A DNA stretch of 58,559 bases from contig NZ_RDBF01000017.1 of NCBI RefSeq assembly GCF_003674095.1, positions 1 to 58,559 of the forward strand, written 5' to 3'. Position numbers and translations under genes: made by a program. The notes beneath the pieces were generated by a model that was given only the letters and a program-made list of their open reading frames with translations, was not told where the DNA came from and searched no databases. This DNA comes from Aeromicrobium phragmitis (GTDB taxonomy: Bacteria > Actinomycetota > Actinomycetes > Propionibacteriales > Nocardioidaceae). Below, one piece after another: positions 48,997 through 58,437 of this stretch. Position 1 is the stretch's first letter; the number at the start of each line of letters is the position of its first letter.

Positions 48997-49302
48997 ATGG
49001 CCAAGCGCGGCAAGATCGTGCAGAACGAGCGGCGCAAGGAGAAGGTGGCGCGGTACGCAGAGAAGCGCGCCGCCCTGCGCCAGGCGAGCCGAGACACCTC
49101 GCTGACGATGGAGGAGCGGATGGCCGCCTCGCGTGCGCTCGCCAAGCTGCCGCGCGACTCCTCGCCGGTGCGCGTGCGCAACCGCGACCAGGTCGACGGC
49201 CGCCCCCGCGGCTACGTCCGCAAGGTCGGCCTCTCGCGCATCCGCCTCCGGGAGGGCGCCCACCGCGGCGAACTCCCCGGCATCACCAAGTCGTCCTGGT
49301 AA
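48997..49302 (+). CDS. rpsN: 30S ribosomal protein S14, zinc-independent
   Basis: The 101-residue S14 is the long form ([46 protein letters not shown]) with no CxxC pair. Short zinc-binding S14 has about 61 residues. An S18 paralogue, often next in this operon in other actinobacteria, is absent; a TetR gene follows on the other strand. Confidence 0.94.
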   Translation: MAKRGKIVQNERRKEKVARYAEKRAALRQASRDTSLTMEERMAASRALAKLPRDSSPVRVRNRDQVDGRPRGYVRKVGLSRIRLREGAHRGELPGITKSSW

Positions 49303-49308
49303 TCCGGC

Positions 49309-49854
49309 TCACGCGCTGACGGACTTGCGGAGGCTGTGCAGGAACAGCTTGCGCACCTCGCCGCGGGTGAAGGAGCCCTCGAGGACGTAGGTGTTCGCAG
49401 AGTAGAGCTGTGACCAGACCAGGCCGGTGAGCCAGCTCGCGGGCAGCTCGCGGTCGATCGTCCCGTCCTCGTGGCCCCGGCGCACCACGCGGGTGATGAC
49501 GTAGTCGTCCTCGTCCGCGGCGGCGTCATCGTCGTCCTCGTCGGACGCCTGAAACCACCATCCGAAGATTTCGAGGTGGTCGAACAGCTCGGTCGCGAGC
49601 CGCTCGAGCGCGTCAATGCCGGTTCCTTCCTCGGGGCGCGCCGCGGCGCCAATGCGGACGTACTCTTCATCGACGAACTCGGTCATCGCCGCTTCGAGTG
49701 CCGTCCGATCGGCGAAGTAGCGGTGCACCGTACTGCGGGCGACGCCGGCGGCTTCGGCGATCTCGCGCATGCTCGCGCTGCGGTTCGCGCTGAGGACGCG
49801 GACGGCAGCGAGGAGGATGGTGCGCCGGGTGCGATCCTGCGTCGGCGTACTCAC
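49309..49854 (-). CDS. TetR family transcriptional regulator
   Basis: The 181-residue regulator has a TetR helix-turn-helix (TRRTILLAAVRVLSANRSASMREIAEAAGVARSTVHRYFADRTAL) within residues 6-50, and a ligand domain with an acidic run (SDEDDDDAAADEDD). GTG 49854 is chosen since the TetR domain starts soon after; a longer frame adds 16 residues through the promoter. It is divergent from the ABC exporter and is its probable repressor. Confidence 0.9.
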   Translation of the reverse strand: MSTPTQDRTRRTILLAAVRVLSANRSASMREIAEAAGVARSTVHRYFADRTALEAAMTEFVDEEYVRIGAAARPEEGTGIDALERLATELFDHLEIFGWWFQASDEDDDDAAADEDDYVITRVVRRGHEDGTIDRELPASWLTGLVWSQLYSANTYVLEGSFTRGEVRKLFLHSLRKSVSA

Positions 49855-49868
49855 GGCATTAGGGTACC

Positions 49869-49919
49869 AAGACGTCTTACCGTGCACCTGATTTGTCTCC
49901 AATAGGACAGATGTGTCTT
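49869..49919. promoter_or_regulatory. candidate TetR operator region
   Basis: In the 75-bp gap, the 10-bp palindrome AAGACGTCTT (49869-49878) is followed by TGTC/GACA inverted words and a GTCTT at 49915-49919 that mirrors the first AAGAC. Repressor binding is inferred. Confidence 0.4.
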
Positions 49920-49929
49920 AATAGGCGCC

Positions 49930-51657
49930 ATGGCTGTCTTCACCTCGCGGTTTGCTGTGCTGTGGTTTTTCGCGCGCCCACATCGGCGCGTCCTGGTATT
50001 CGCCCTTGTGCTGGGACTGATTGCGTCGAGCATGGAGCTGGCGACGCCGCTCGTGACGAAGTGGGTGCTCGATACGCTCGCCGTCGGCGGGTCCATCTCA
50101 GGTCCGGTCGCGGCGTTGTTCGGCTTGCTCGTGGTCGGTGCGCTGATCGGCTGGTGGCAGTCGGTTCTGCTAGGAACGCTCGCCGAGGACATCGTGCTCG
50201 GCGCCCGGCGGCACTTGATCGCTCGTTTCCTGTCGGCGAAGGTCCTGTCGTTGCTTCGCAAGTCCCCCGGAGATCTCGTCACGCGGGTCACAAGCGACTC
50301 GGTGCTGATGCGCGAGGCGGCGTCGTCAAGTCTGGTCGGACTCGTAAACGGCAGCGTCGTCCTCGTCGGCACGCTGATCCTTATGGCAGTGCTGGACCTG
50401 GTGCTGTTCGGGGTCACCCTGGCCGCAGTCGCGGTCGTCGCTGTCCTTTTCGGCGCGCTGATGCCGGGCATCGCTACGGCCCAGGAGAAGGCGCAGGCTG
50501 CGCTTGCCGACCTCGGTGGTGGAACCGAGGGCACGCTGCGCGCCATCAAGACGGTCAAAGCCGCCGGTGCGGAGGACCGTCAGCGCGATCGGCTGTTCGC
50601 CGACCTCGACCGGGCGCGGAACCACGGTGTGCGAGCAGTGCGTCGCGAGGCCGTCGCGTGGACCGTGTCGTGGACGGGTATTCAAGCCGTCATCATCGTG
50701 ATCCTGGCGCTGGGTGCGGCGCGGGTCGCGGCCGGGGAGATGGCCGTCTCGACCCTTGTCGCGTTCCTGCTGTACGCCTTCGGCCTGATGGGCCCGATCA
50801 TGGAGCTGAGCCAGAACATGACGGCCCTGCAAGCAGGGATCGCCGCCGCCGCGCGCATCCGTGAGGTCGACGCGCTGCCGCGGGAAGCCGCCGGCGACGC
50901 CCACGCGGTTGACGTGGGGCCGGGGCTCGCGTTGGCCGCCGTGGAGGCTCGGTACTCGGCAGATGCGCGCCTCGCGCTCGCCGGGGTGACGATTGACGTG
51001 CCAGAGCGCGGTCACGTGGCGCTCGTGGGTCCCTCGGGTGCGGGCAAGACCTCGGTCATGTCGACGGTGCTCGGCTTCCTCGAACCGGAGGCGGGTGAGG
51101 TGCGACGCGGGGGCGTGTCCTACTCGCAGTTGTCCCCGCGGCAGGCGCGCGCGAAACTCGCGTACGTGGAGCAGGAAACCCCCGTCGTGCCCGGCACGGT
51201 CCGCGACAACCTCCTGTTCGTCAACCCCGACGCATCAGATCAGGACGTGGCGCGGGTGCTCGGTGAACTCGGCTTGGACTCGCTCGTCGCCGAACTTCCC
51301 GACGGGCTCGACTCGGTCCTCACCGACACGAATGTCTCGGGAGGTCAGCGGCAGCGGATCGCCATCGCGCGCGCCTTGCTGGCCGAGCCGGAGATCCTGT
51401 TGATGGACGAGGCGACGGCGCAGGTCGACGGTGTGACCGAGGCTGCGATTCACGAGGCGATCCGGCGTCAGGCGAAGCGGGGAGCGGTCCTGACCATCGC
51501 GCATCGACTCTCCACTGTCGTCGACGCCGACCGCATCGTGGTGATGGACGGCGGACGGGTGGTCGCGCAGGGAACCCACGACGAGCTGCTCGACGACTCC
51601 GAGCTCTACCGCGAACTCGTCGCCGCCTTCCGCCTCGAATCAGCGCCCTTACGGTGA
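49930..51657 (+). CDS. ABC exporter, fused membrane and ATPase domains
   Basis: The 575-residue half-transporter has six membrane segments in residues 15-300. The ATPase domain has Walker A GPSGAGKTS, Q-loop YVEQET, signature VSGGQRQRIAIARALL, Walker B ILLMDEATA and switch histidine in TIAHRLS. The D-loop reads QVDG instead of the usual SALD. It likely works as a homodimer exporting drugs or lipids. The divergent TetR gene suggests induction by its substrate. The 59 bp after it show no clear terminator. Confidence 0.92.
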   Translation: MAVFTSRFAVLWFFARPHRRVLVFALVLGLIASSMELATPLVTKWVLDTLAVGGSISGPVAALFGLLVVGALIGWWQSVLLGTLAEDIVLGARRHLIARFLSAKVLSLLRKSPGDLVTRVTSDSVLMREAASSSLVGLVNGSVVLVGTLILMAVLDLVLFGVTLAAVAVVAVLFGALMPGIATAQEKAQAALADLGGGTEGTLRAIKTVKAAGAEDRQRDRLFADLDRARNHGVRAVRREAVAWTVSWTGIQAVIIVILALGAARVAAGEMAVSTLVAFLLYAFGLMGPIMELSQNMTALQAGIAAAARIREVDALPREAAGDAHAVDVGPGLALAAVEARYSADARLALAGVTIDVPERGHVALVGPSGAGKTSVMSTVLGFLEPEAGEVRRGGVSYSQLSPRQARAKLAYVEQETPVVPGTVRDNLLFVNPDASDQDVARVLGELGLDSLVAELPDGLDSVLTDTNVSGGQRQRIAIARALLAEPEILLMDEATAQVDGVTEAAIHEAIRRQAKRGAVLTIAHRLSTVVDADRIVVMDGGRVVAQGTHDELLDDSELYRELVAAFRLESAPLR

Positions 51658-51716
51658 CGGATTGCCGGGTTATGTAGGAGAGCGAGGGAAGACTTACGTC
51701 ACCTGGAACTTCGTCG

Positions 51717-52697
51717 TCAGGCCAGCAGGCGGCGGGCGAGATCGCCGACTTGATCGGCTTCGATGAGGAAGCCGTCGTGGCCGTAGGGGGACTTGACGAT
51801 GTCGAGCGCCTCGCAGCCGGGGATGCCGTCGGCGAGTTCGAGCTGCTGGTAGAGCGGATACAGGCGGTCGGAGTCGATCCCCGCTACGACGGTCTCCGCC
51901 TGAATGCGTCCCAGCGCCGCGTGCACGCCGCCGCGCCCGCGCCCGACGTCGTGGCTGTTCATCGCGTCGCTGAGGACGATGTAGGAGTCGGCGTCGAAGC
52001 GCTTGACGAGCTTGTCGCCGTGGTGCTGCAGGTACGACTCGACCGCGAACCGCCCGTCGTCCTGCACGAGCCGGCCGAACCGCTCGGCGAACTCGGTCTC
52101 GCTGCGGTAGGAGATGTGCGCGATCCGGCGGGCGAGGTCGAGCCCGGCGACGGGTCCGGCCGCGCGGATGATGTCGTTCTGTGTCGCCGACAACGCGATC
52201 TGATCGGCCGACGCCGCTGCGCACGTGGCGAGCAGGAAGAGCCGCTCGACGCGCTCAGGATGCTCGATCGCCCATTCGAGGGCCCGCATCCCGCCGGCCG
52301 ACCCGCCGATGACGCCGTACCAGGTGTCGACGCCGAGCGCGTCGGAGAACGCCACCTCGGCCGCGACCTGGTCGCGAACCGTCACCGAGGGGAAACGCGT
52401 GCCCCACCGCGCGCCGTCCGGCGCCGGCGTGGTCGGGCCGGTGCTGCCGCGGCAGCCCCCGAGGATGTTGGCGGCCACGACGAAGAACCGGTCGGTGTCG
52501 ATGCCGAGACCCGGTCCGACCACCTGGCTCCACCACCCGCCCTCACCGGTGACGCGAGTGTCACCGGTGAGGGCGTGGAGGATGAGGACGGCGTTCGATC
52601 CGTCGTACTCGCCCCACGTCTCATAGGCGAGCGTGACGTCGGGAAGCACCTCACCCGATTCGAGGGTGAGGTTGCCGATCGCCGCCTGCTGGGTCAC
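51717..52697 (-). CDS. metX: homoserine O-acetyltransferase
   Basis: The 326-residue alpha/beta-hydrolase-fold enzyme has LHALTGDTRV, the substrate loop NILGGCRGSTGP, nucleophile S133 in GGSAGGMRALEW and a C-terminal SPYGHDGFL with the histidine. The motif is usually GGSLGGM, and the protein is about 40 residues shorter than typical MetX. It acylates homoserine for methionine synthesis; acetyl versus succinyl transfer cannot be decided. The GTG start overlaps the MetY stop. Confidence 0.9.
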   Translation of the reverse strand: MTQQAAIGNLTLESGEVLPDVTLAYETWGEYDGSNAVLILHALTGDTRVTGEGGWWSQVVGPGLGIDTDRFFVVAANILGGCRGSTGPTTPAPDGARWGTRFPSVTVRDQVAAEVAFSDALGVDTWYGVIGGSAGGMRALEWAIEHPERVERLFLLATCAAASADQIALSATQNDIIRAAGPVAGLDLARRIAHISYRSETEFAERFGRLVQDDGRFAVESYLQHHGDKLVKRFDADSYIVLSDAMNSHDVGRGRGGVHAALGRIQAETVVAGIDSDRLYPLYQQLELADGIPGCEALDIVKSPYGHDGFLIEADQVGDLARRLLA

Positions 52698-53983
52698 TTC
52701 GCCGCGCGGAATCCGGCGTCGAGGTCGGCCAGGATGTCGTCGATGCCCTCGAGGCCGACGGCGAGCCGCACCAGGCCCGGCGTCACACCGGCCCCCGCCT
52801 GCTCCTCGGGCGTGAGCTGGCTGTGCGTCGTCGAGGCCGGGTGGATCGCGAGGCTGCGCACGTCACCGATGTTGGCGACGTGGCTGTGCAGCTCGAGTGC
52901 GTCGATGAACCGGCGTCCGGCGTCGACGCCCCCGGGCAGCTCGAACGTGACGATCGCGCCGGCGCCCTTGGGCACGTACTTCTGCGCGAGCTCCTGATAC
53001 GGGCTGCTCGCGAGGCTCGCCCAGTGGACCGACGCGACGTCGTCACGCGACTGCAGCCACTCGGCCACGCGGCGGGCGTTCTCGACGTGGCGCTCCACCC
53101 GCAGGCTCAGCGTCTCGAGGCCCTGGGCCAGCAGCCATGCGTTGAACGGCGCGATGGCCGGGCCGACGTTGCGCAGGTACTGCACGCGCAGCTTCGTGAG
53201 GTACGCCGCCGGGCCGAGCGCCTCGGCGAAGACGAGCCCGTGGTAGCTCTCGTCGGGGGTGGTGAAGCCGGGGAACTTGTCGCCGTGCGCGCCGTAGTCG
53301 AAGGTGCCGCCGTCCACGACGACGCCGGCGATGGCCGTGCCGTGACCGCCGAGGTACTTGGTCGCCGAGTGCACGACCGTGTCGGCGCCGTGCTGGAGCG
53401 GGTTGAGCAGGTACGGCGTGGCGACCGTGTTGTCGACGATGAACGGCACGCCGACCTCGCGTGCCACGGCCGCGACGGCCTCGAGATCGAGGACGTCGCC
53501 CTTGGGGTTGCCGATGGTCTCGCCGAAGAACGCCTTCGTGTTCTCGCGGACGGCGTCGCGCCACTGCTGCGGGTCGTTGGGCTCGGTCACGAACGACACC
53601 TCGATGCCGAGCTTCGGGAAGCTGTGGCGCAGGAGGCTGTCGGTGCCGCCGTAGAGGCTGGCCGACGCGACGATGTGGTCGCCGGCTTCGGCGACGTTGG
53701 TGAGCGCGCCGGTGGTCGCGGCCTGGCCGGACGCGACGAGCAGGGCGCCGACGCCACCCTCGATCGCGGCGATGCGCTGCTCGACGGCGTCCTGCGTCGG
53801 GTTCATGATCCGGGTGTAGATGTTGCCCGGCTCAGCGAGGCCGAACAGGTCCGCGGCGTGCTGCGTGTCCCGGAACTGGTACGACGTCGTCTGGTAGATC
53901 GGCAGGGCGCGGGCGCCCGTCGTCGGGTCCGGCTCCTGGCCGGCGTGGATCTGCTTGGTCTCGAACGACCAGTTCTCGCTCAT
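52694..53983 (-). CDS. metY: O-acetylhomoserine sulfhydrylase
   Basis: The 429-residue PLP enzyme of the Cys/Met family has NIYTRIMNPTQDAVEQR, ASGQAATTGAL, VDNTVATPY and the PLP lysine K209 in HSATKYLGGHG. It makes homocysteine from O-acetylhomoserine and sulfide. AGGAG precedes the ATG. It is cotranscribed with metX by a 4-bp overlap. The 84-bp leader shows no S-box-like riboswitch. Confidence 0.94.
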   Translation of the reverse strand: MSENWSFETKQIHAGQEPDPTTGARALPIYQTTSYQFRDTQHAADLFGLAEPGNIYTRIMNPTQDAVEQRIAAIEGGVGALLVASGQAATTGALTNVAEAGDHIVASASLYGGTDSLLRHSFPKLGIEVSFVTEPNDPQQWRDAVRENTKAFFGETIGNPKGDVLDLEAVAAVAREVGVPFIVDNTVATPYLLNPLQHGADTVVHSATKYLGGHGTAIAGVVVDGGTFDYGAHGDKFPGFTTPDESYHGLVFAEALGPAAYLTKLRVQYLRNVGPAIAPFNAWLLAQGLETLSLRVERHVENARRVAEWLQSRDDVASVHWASLASSPYQELAQKYVPKGAGAIVTFELPGGVDAGRRFIDALELHSHVANIGDVRSLAIHPASTTHSQLTPEEQAGAGVTPGLVRLAVGLEGIDDILADLDAGFRAAK

Positions 53984-54067
53984 GGGTGCTCCTTCGCTCC
54001 TCGTTCTGACACCGAGCGTGACACGAATACCGCAGCGTGGACACCTATCTCATCATGCGGCCACGTG

Positions 54068-54859
54068 TCAGGGCACGAGCAGGGTGCTGTCACGCAGGTC
54101 GGTGACCAGCATGTGGCCCGGCGCGTGGCCGATCGCCAACGGCGGTCTCGACTCCATCACCGCGGCCTGCGGGGTGACACCGCAGGCCCAGAACACCGGG
54201 ATCTCGCCGGGCCGGATGGTGCCGGCGTCCCCGAAGTCGGGCCGGGAGAGATCGGCGATGCCTAGGGCCGCCGGATCGCCGACGTGGACCGGCGCGCCGT
54301 GCACGCCCGGGTACCGGGAGGTGACCCGCACCGCGTCCGCGACCTGACCGGCCGGGATCGGCCGCATGGACACCACGAGCGGGCCACTCAGGCGCCCCGC
54401 GGAGCGGCAGGGCCGGTTGGTGCGGAACATCGGCACGTTGCGGCCCTCCTCGATGTGCCGCACCGGAACCCCCGCCTCGAGCAGGGCGTCCTCGAAGCTG
54501 AAACTGCAGCCGACGAGGAACGCCACGAGGTCCTCACGCCAGTACTCGGTGGCGTCAGGGACCTCCTCCCTGAGCACGCCGTCGCGGTAGATCCGGTACG
54601 CCGGGACGTCGGTGCGGATGTCGCCGTCCTCGCCGAGGAGCGGGCCGGTGAACTGCCCCGGCTCCAGCACATCGAGGATCGGGCACGACTTCGGATTGCG
54701 CTGAGCGAAGACCAGCAGGTCGAACGCGTAGTCGCGCGGAACGGCGACCAGGTTGGCTTGCGCGTAGCCGGCCGACCATCCGGAGGTCGGCGTGACCAAC
54801 CCGTCGCGGAAGCGGCGGCGGGCTTCGGCGGGCGAGAGCGCGGCGACGTCGGTGGTCAT
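54068..54859 (-). CDS. DUF1445 family protein (YcsI-like, hydro-lyase/D-glutamate cyclase relatives)
   Basis: The 263-residue protein has [51 protein letters not shown] and a late [12 protein letters not shown], all of the DUF1445 family. A mammalian relative is a D-glutamate cyclase acting on 5-oxo-D-proline, fitting the surrounding 5-oxoprolinase genes. It overlaps pxpC by four bases and is the operon's last gene, as in Bacillus-like clusters. Confidence 0.87.
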   Translation of the reverse strand: MTTDVAALSPAEARRRFRDGLVTPTSGWSAGYAQANLVAVPRDYAFDLLVFAQRNPKSCPILDVLEPGQFTGPLLGEDGDIRTDVPAYRIYRDGVLREEVPDATEYWREDLVAFLVGCSFSFEDALLEAGVPVRHIEEGRNVPMFRTNRPCRSAGRLSGPLVVSMRPIPAGQVADAVRVTSRYPGVHGAPVHVGDPAALGIADLSRPDFGDAGTIRPGEIPVFWACGVTPQAAVMESRPPLAIGHAPGHMLVTDLRDSTLLVP

Positions 54860-55752
54860 CGGCGATGTCCTCCTTCTCGATGCCAGACGAGTCGGACCGG
54901 CTGGCCCGGACGCAGTTGCGCGGCGCGGTCCGCGTCCTCGTCGACGAGGACACCGGCGACGGGATAGCCGCCGGTGACGGGATGGTCGGCGAGGAAGATG
55001 ACGGGCTCGCCGCCCGGCGGCACTTGGATCGCGCCGCGGACGACGCCCTCGCTCGGCAGCTGCCGGTCGTGGACGGCCATGGTCACGCCGGGTCCGTCGG
55101 CCGCGACGAGGCGGGCGCCGACGCGGTCGACCTTGTCCGAGACCGTCCAGCTCGTGGCGACCAGGTGCTCGGGGTCGGCCAGCCAGTCCTCACGCGGCCC
55201 GCGGACGACCCGGAGGGTGACGTCGGCGTCGTCGAGGGGCCGGACGGGTGCGAGGTCGGTGTTGGGCAGCGGCAGCGTGCAGGCGTCGACGGGCAACAGA
55301 TCGCCCGTTTGGAGCGGTGCCGGTCCGATACCCGAGAGGGTGTCGGTGCTGCGCGAACCGAGGACGGACGGGACGTCGAGCCCGCCGCGTGCCGCGACGT
55401 AGGCGCGCAAGCCCGCCGTGGCCTGACCGAGGCAGAGCAACCACCCGGGCTGCAGGGTATGGCGGGCGTTGAGACCGGCCGGGACCGGGCCCTCGCCGCG
55501 GTCGACGCTGACCTCGACGGTCGCGCCGGTCACCGCCACGTCGATCTCGTCGTGGGCGCGCAGGACGAGCCCGCCGAGCAGGACCTCGATCGCGGCGGCG
55601 TGCTCGGCGTTGCCGACGAGTCGATTGGCGAGGGCGAAGGACCGTCGGTCCGCGGCGCCCGAGCGTCCGATGCCCATCGACGCGAGCCCGGGCCGGCCGG
55701 CGTCCTGGATGGTTGCCTGGGCACCGGTCTGCACGACTTCCAGCGCGGTCAT
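54856..55752 (-). CDS. pxpC: 5-oxoprolinase subunit C (biotin-dependent carboxyltransferase family)
   Basis: The 298-residue protein has the KipA/PxpC start [22 protein letters not shown] and [18 protein letters not shown]. PxpB and PxpC form the ATP-dependent complex that, with PxpA, opens 5-oxoproline to glutamate. It overlaps pxpB upstream and the DUF1445 gene downstream by four bases each. Confidence 0.92.
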   Translation of the reverse strand: MTALEVVQTGAQATIQDAGRPGLASMGIGRSGAADRRSFALANRLVGNAEHAAAIEVLLGGLVLRAHDEIDVAVTGATVEVSVDRGEGPVPAGLNARHTLQPGWLLCLGQATAGLRAYVAARGGLDVPSVLGSRSTDTLSGIGPAPLQTGDLLPVDACTLPLPNTDLAPVRPLDDADVTLRVVRGPREDWLADPEHLVATSWTVSDKVDRVGARLVAADGPGVTMAVHDRQLPSEGVVRGAIQVPPGGEPVIFLADHPVTGGYPVAGVLVDEDADRAAQLRPGQPVRLVWHREGGHRR

Positions 55753-56360
55753 CGGGCGGCCTCCACGAATCGAACTCGGGTTCCCGGGGTGAGGAGGGCG
55801 GGCGGCTCGCGATCCAGGTCGAACAGGACGACGTCGGTACGCCCGATCAGTTGCCAGCCGCCGGGCGATTCACGCGGATAGATGCCGCTGAACTCGCCCG
55901 CGAGGCCGACCGATCCGGCCGGTACGCGGGTGCGCGGCTCGTGCCGTCGCGGCACCTCGAGCCGCGTGTCCTGTCCGACGAGGTAGCCGAATCCGGGCGC
56001 GAAGCCACCGAAGGCCACGGTCCACTCCTGGTCGCAGTGCGCGGCGACGACCTCCTCGACCGACAGCCCCGTGAGTTCGGCGACGTCCTCCAGGTCCGGG
56101 CCGTCGTAGACCGTGGGGATCTCGACGGTCGTGGCCGTCTCGTCGCGGGCCCCGGTCGACGGCCTGAGCCGACCGAGCGCCTCGCGCAGTCCGGGGATCG
56201 AGCTCGGCGCGTCCACGGTCAGCAGCACGGTGCAGGCGCCGGGGACCACGTCGACGACGTCGAGCTCGGCCGCCTCGATGGCAGCGACCCAGTCGAGCAC
56301 CTGCCCGATGTCGTCGAGTTCGACCAGGACGCCGCGCTCACCGCAAGGGAGCAGCCTCAT
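55749..56360 (-). CDS. pxpB: 5-oxoprolinase subunit B (KipI-like)
   Basis: The 203-residue protein starts [13 protein letters not shown] and has the family's [15 protein letters not shown] and a late [15 protein letters not shown]. It pairs with PxpC. It overlaps pxpA and pxpC by four bases. Confidence 0.92.
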   Translation of the reverse strand: MRLLPCGERGVLVELDDIGQVLDWVAAIEAAELDVVDVVPGACTVLLTVDAPSSIPGLREALGRLRPSTGARDETATTVEIPTVYDGPDLEDVAELTGLSVEEVVAAHCDQEWTVAFGGFAPGFGYLVGQDTRLEVPRRHEPRTRVPAGSVGLAGEFSGIYPRESPGGWQLIGRTDVVLFDLDREPPALLTPGTRVRFVEAAR

Positions 56361-57112
56361 GAGAACGCCTCGATGCGCGCGCCCGCCGCCTCGAGCCGCT
56401 CGCGGACGGCCCGCGCCATCGCGACGGCATCGGGACTGTCGCCATGGACGCAGACCGAGTCCACGTCGAGCCGGACCGTCGTGCCGTCGATCGCCTCGAC
56501 GTCTCCCTCGGTCACCATGCGCGCGAAGCGCTCGGCCACCGCGTGCGGGTCATGCAGCACGGCGCCGGACTCGCGACGCGAGACGAGAGTGCCCTCGGGC
56601 GTGTAGGCGCGGTCGGCGAAGGCTTCCCGCACGGGGCGCAGTCCCTTCGCCTCGGCGGCGGCGAGCAGCGCCGAGCCCGGAAGGCCGAGCACCGGAAGGC
56701 CGGGATCGACGGCCGCCACGGCGTCGACGACGGCCTGCGCGTGGGCCTCGTGATGGACCGCGGTGTTGTACAGCGCGCCATGCGGCTTGACGTAGGTGAC
56801 GGAACCGCCGGCCGCGTGAGCGAGGGCTTGGAGGGCGCCGATCTGGTAGATCACGTCGTCGGTCAGCTCGCGCACCGTCGCGTCGATGAAGCGGCGGCCG
56901 AACCCGGCGAGGTCGCGATAGCCCACCTGCGCGCCGATCCGCACGCCCTGCTCGACAGCCCATCGGCACGTGCGGCCGATGGTGGTGGGATCGCCGGCGT
57001 GGAAACCGCACGCCACGTTGGCGCTGGAGACCAGGGCGAGCATCGCTTCGTCGTCGCCCAGCTCCCACCGGCCGAAGGACTCGCCGACGTCACTGTTCAG
57101 GTCGATGCGCAT
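56357..57112 (-). CDS. pxpA: 5-oxoprolinase subunit A (LamB/YcsF family)
   Basis: The 251-residue protein begins [14 protein letters not shown] and has [14 protein letters not shown] and [11 protein letters not shown], diagnostic for the family. It acts on 5-oxoproline with the PxpBC complex. The gap to the transporter gene upstream is four bases, so all five genes form one unit. Confidence 0.95.
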   Translation of the reverse strand: MRIDLNSDVGESFGRWELGDDEAMLALVSSANVACGFHAGDPTTIGRTCRWAVEQGVRIGAQVGYRDLAGFGRRFIDATVRELTDDVIYQIGALQALAHAAGGSVTYVKPHGALYNTAVHHEAHAQAVVDAVAAVDPGLPVLGLPGSALLAAAEAKGLRPVREAFADRAYTPEGTLVSRRESGAVLHDPHAVAERFARMVTEGDVEAIDGTTVRLDVDSVCVHGDSPDAVAMARAVRERLEAAGARIEAFS

Positions 57113-57116
57113 GTGA

Positions 57117-58334
57117 TCAGCTCCAGAGATCGGCCAGCCCGCCGAGCGAGTTCCAGCCCAGGTACAGGGTCAGCAGCCAGACGGCCAGCCCGGCGATCTT
57201 GAGCCACCAGGGGTACCGGTATCCGCCCAGCAGATCCTTGCGCATCCACGCGACCCACAACACCACGGTGAAGCCGATCGGCAGGATCAGGCCGTTGAAC
57301 GCGCCGGCGAACACCAGCAGGGTCACGGGCGCGGCGCCGAGGACCACGAACAAGAAGGCGCTGAGCGCGATGAATCCGACGGTCAGCAGATTCTGGCGTC
57401 GGCGCACCGTCTTCGAGGTGGTGAGGAACGAGACCGAGGTGTACGCGGCGCCGATCACCGAGGTGATGGACGCGGCCCACAAGATCGTGCCGAACACGAC
57501 GAGCCCGACGTTGCCGAGGGCGGCCTCGAAGGCCGATGCGGTGGGATTGTCGGCGGCCAGCTCGACACCGCCGATGGTCACGCCGAGGATCGCGAGGAAC
57601 AGCAACACGCGCATGATCCCGGTGACGAGGATGCCGTACACCGAGGTGCGGGTGATGCGACCGACGTTGTCGGGGCCGGTGACTCCGGTATCGAGGAGGC
57701 GATGGGCGCCGGCGTACGTGATGTAGCCGCCGACGGTGCCGCCGACGATCGTCGTGATGGCGAGGAAGTCGACCGTCTCGGGCAGCACGGCGTTCCGCAT
57801 CGCCTCGCCGAGCGGGGGCTGAGACACGATGGCGGTGTAGGCCGTCATCGCGATCATCACGAGGCCGAGCAGCACGACGATGCGGTCGAGCGCGACGCCG
57901 GCGCGCTTGCTGAGGAAGATGCCGATCGCGATGAGTGCGGAGACGGCTCCGCCGATCCTTGGATCGAGGCCGAACATCGCGTTGGTGCCCAGTCCCGCAC
58001 CGCTGGTGTTCCCGATGTTGAAGACGAGGCCGCCGGTGACGACGAGGAACGCCAGTGCCCAGCCGATGCCGGGCAGAACCTCGTTGCCGAGCTCGTGGGC
58101 GCGTTTGCCGGCCACTCCGACGACGCGCCAGACGTTCAACTGGACGGCGATGTCGATGACGATCGAGGCCAGGATGGCGAAGGCGAACGCGGCGCCGAGC
58201 TTGACCGTGAAGTCGGTGGTCTGCGTGATGAAGCCGGGCCCGATGGCGCTGGTGGCCATGAGGAACATGGCGCCCATCAACGCGGTGCGGGCCGAGCCGG
58301 GACGCTCCTGCGCGGCGGTCGAGGCGTCGGGCAT
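57117..58334 (-). CDS. NRAMP-like transporter lacking canonical metal ligands (YcsG-like)
   Basis: The 405-residue protein has about 11 membrane segments of the Nramp/APC fold. Where true Nramp carriers have DPGN in segment 1 it has GPGF ([14 protein letters not shown]). The segment-6 MPH is replaced in [15 protein letters not shown]. Metal transport is therefore doubtful. Similar genes (Bacillus ycsG) sit in pxp operons, so 5-oxoproline or a related amino acid is the likely cargo. ATG 58334 has AGGAG five bases upstream; a GTG two codons earlier is possible. Confidence 0.87.
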   Translation of the reverse strand: MPDASTAAQERPGSARTALMGAMFLMATSAIGPGFITQTTDFTVKLGAAFAFAILASIVIDIAVQLNVWRVVGVAGKRAHELGNEVLPGIGWALAFLVVTGGLVFNIGNTSGAGLGTNAMFGLDPRIGGAVSALIAIGIFLSKRAGVALDRIVVLLGLVMIAMTAYTAIVSQPPLGEAMRNAVLPETVDFLAITTIVGGTVGGYITYAGAHRLLDTGVTGPDNVGRITRTSVYGILVTGIMRVLLFLAILGVTIGGVELAADNPTASAFEAALGNVGLVVFGTILWAASITSVIGAAYTSVSFLTTSKTVRRRQNLLTVGFIALSAFLFVVLGAAPVTLLVFAGAFNGLILPIGFTVVLWVAWMRKDLLGGYRYPWWLKIAGLAVWLLTLYLGWNSLGGLADLWS

Positions 58335-58410
58335 GGACACTCCTGACGTTCGGGATGGGAAGCTCCCACCCTCACTGCGACCTGTTTCACAGCGATGTCG
58401 GCGATGCTAA

Positions 58411-58429
58411 GGGATTGTTCAACAATCCC
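58411..58429. promoter_or_regulatory. operator-like palindrome upstream of the 5-oxoproline operon
   Basis: GGGATTGTTCAACAATCCC is a perfect 9-bp inverted repeat around one base, about 77 bp before the transporter start. It resembles GntR-type sites. On the minus strand it falls between TTGCGG and TAGCAT, a possible -35/-10 pair with an 18-bp spacer. No regulator gene is in the window. Confidence 0.5.
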
Positions 58430-58437
58430 GCAACGCC

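Noticed and set aside
53984..54067. SAM riboswitch before metY
   Set aside because: The 84-bp leader is too short for SAM-I and shows no matching stems; a short inverted GTGTCA word alone is not enough.
57117..58334. Manganese importer MntH
   Set aside because: The Nramp fold is present but the DPGN and MPH metal-ligand motifs are missing, and the operon is for 5-oxoproline.
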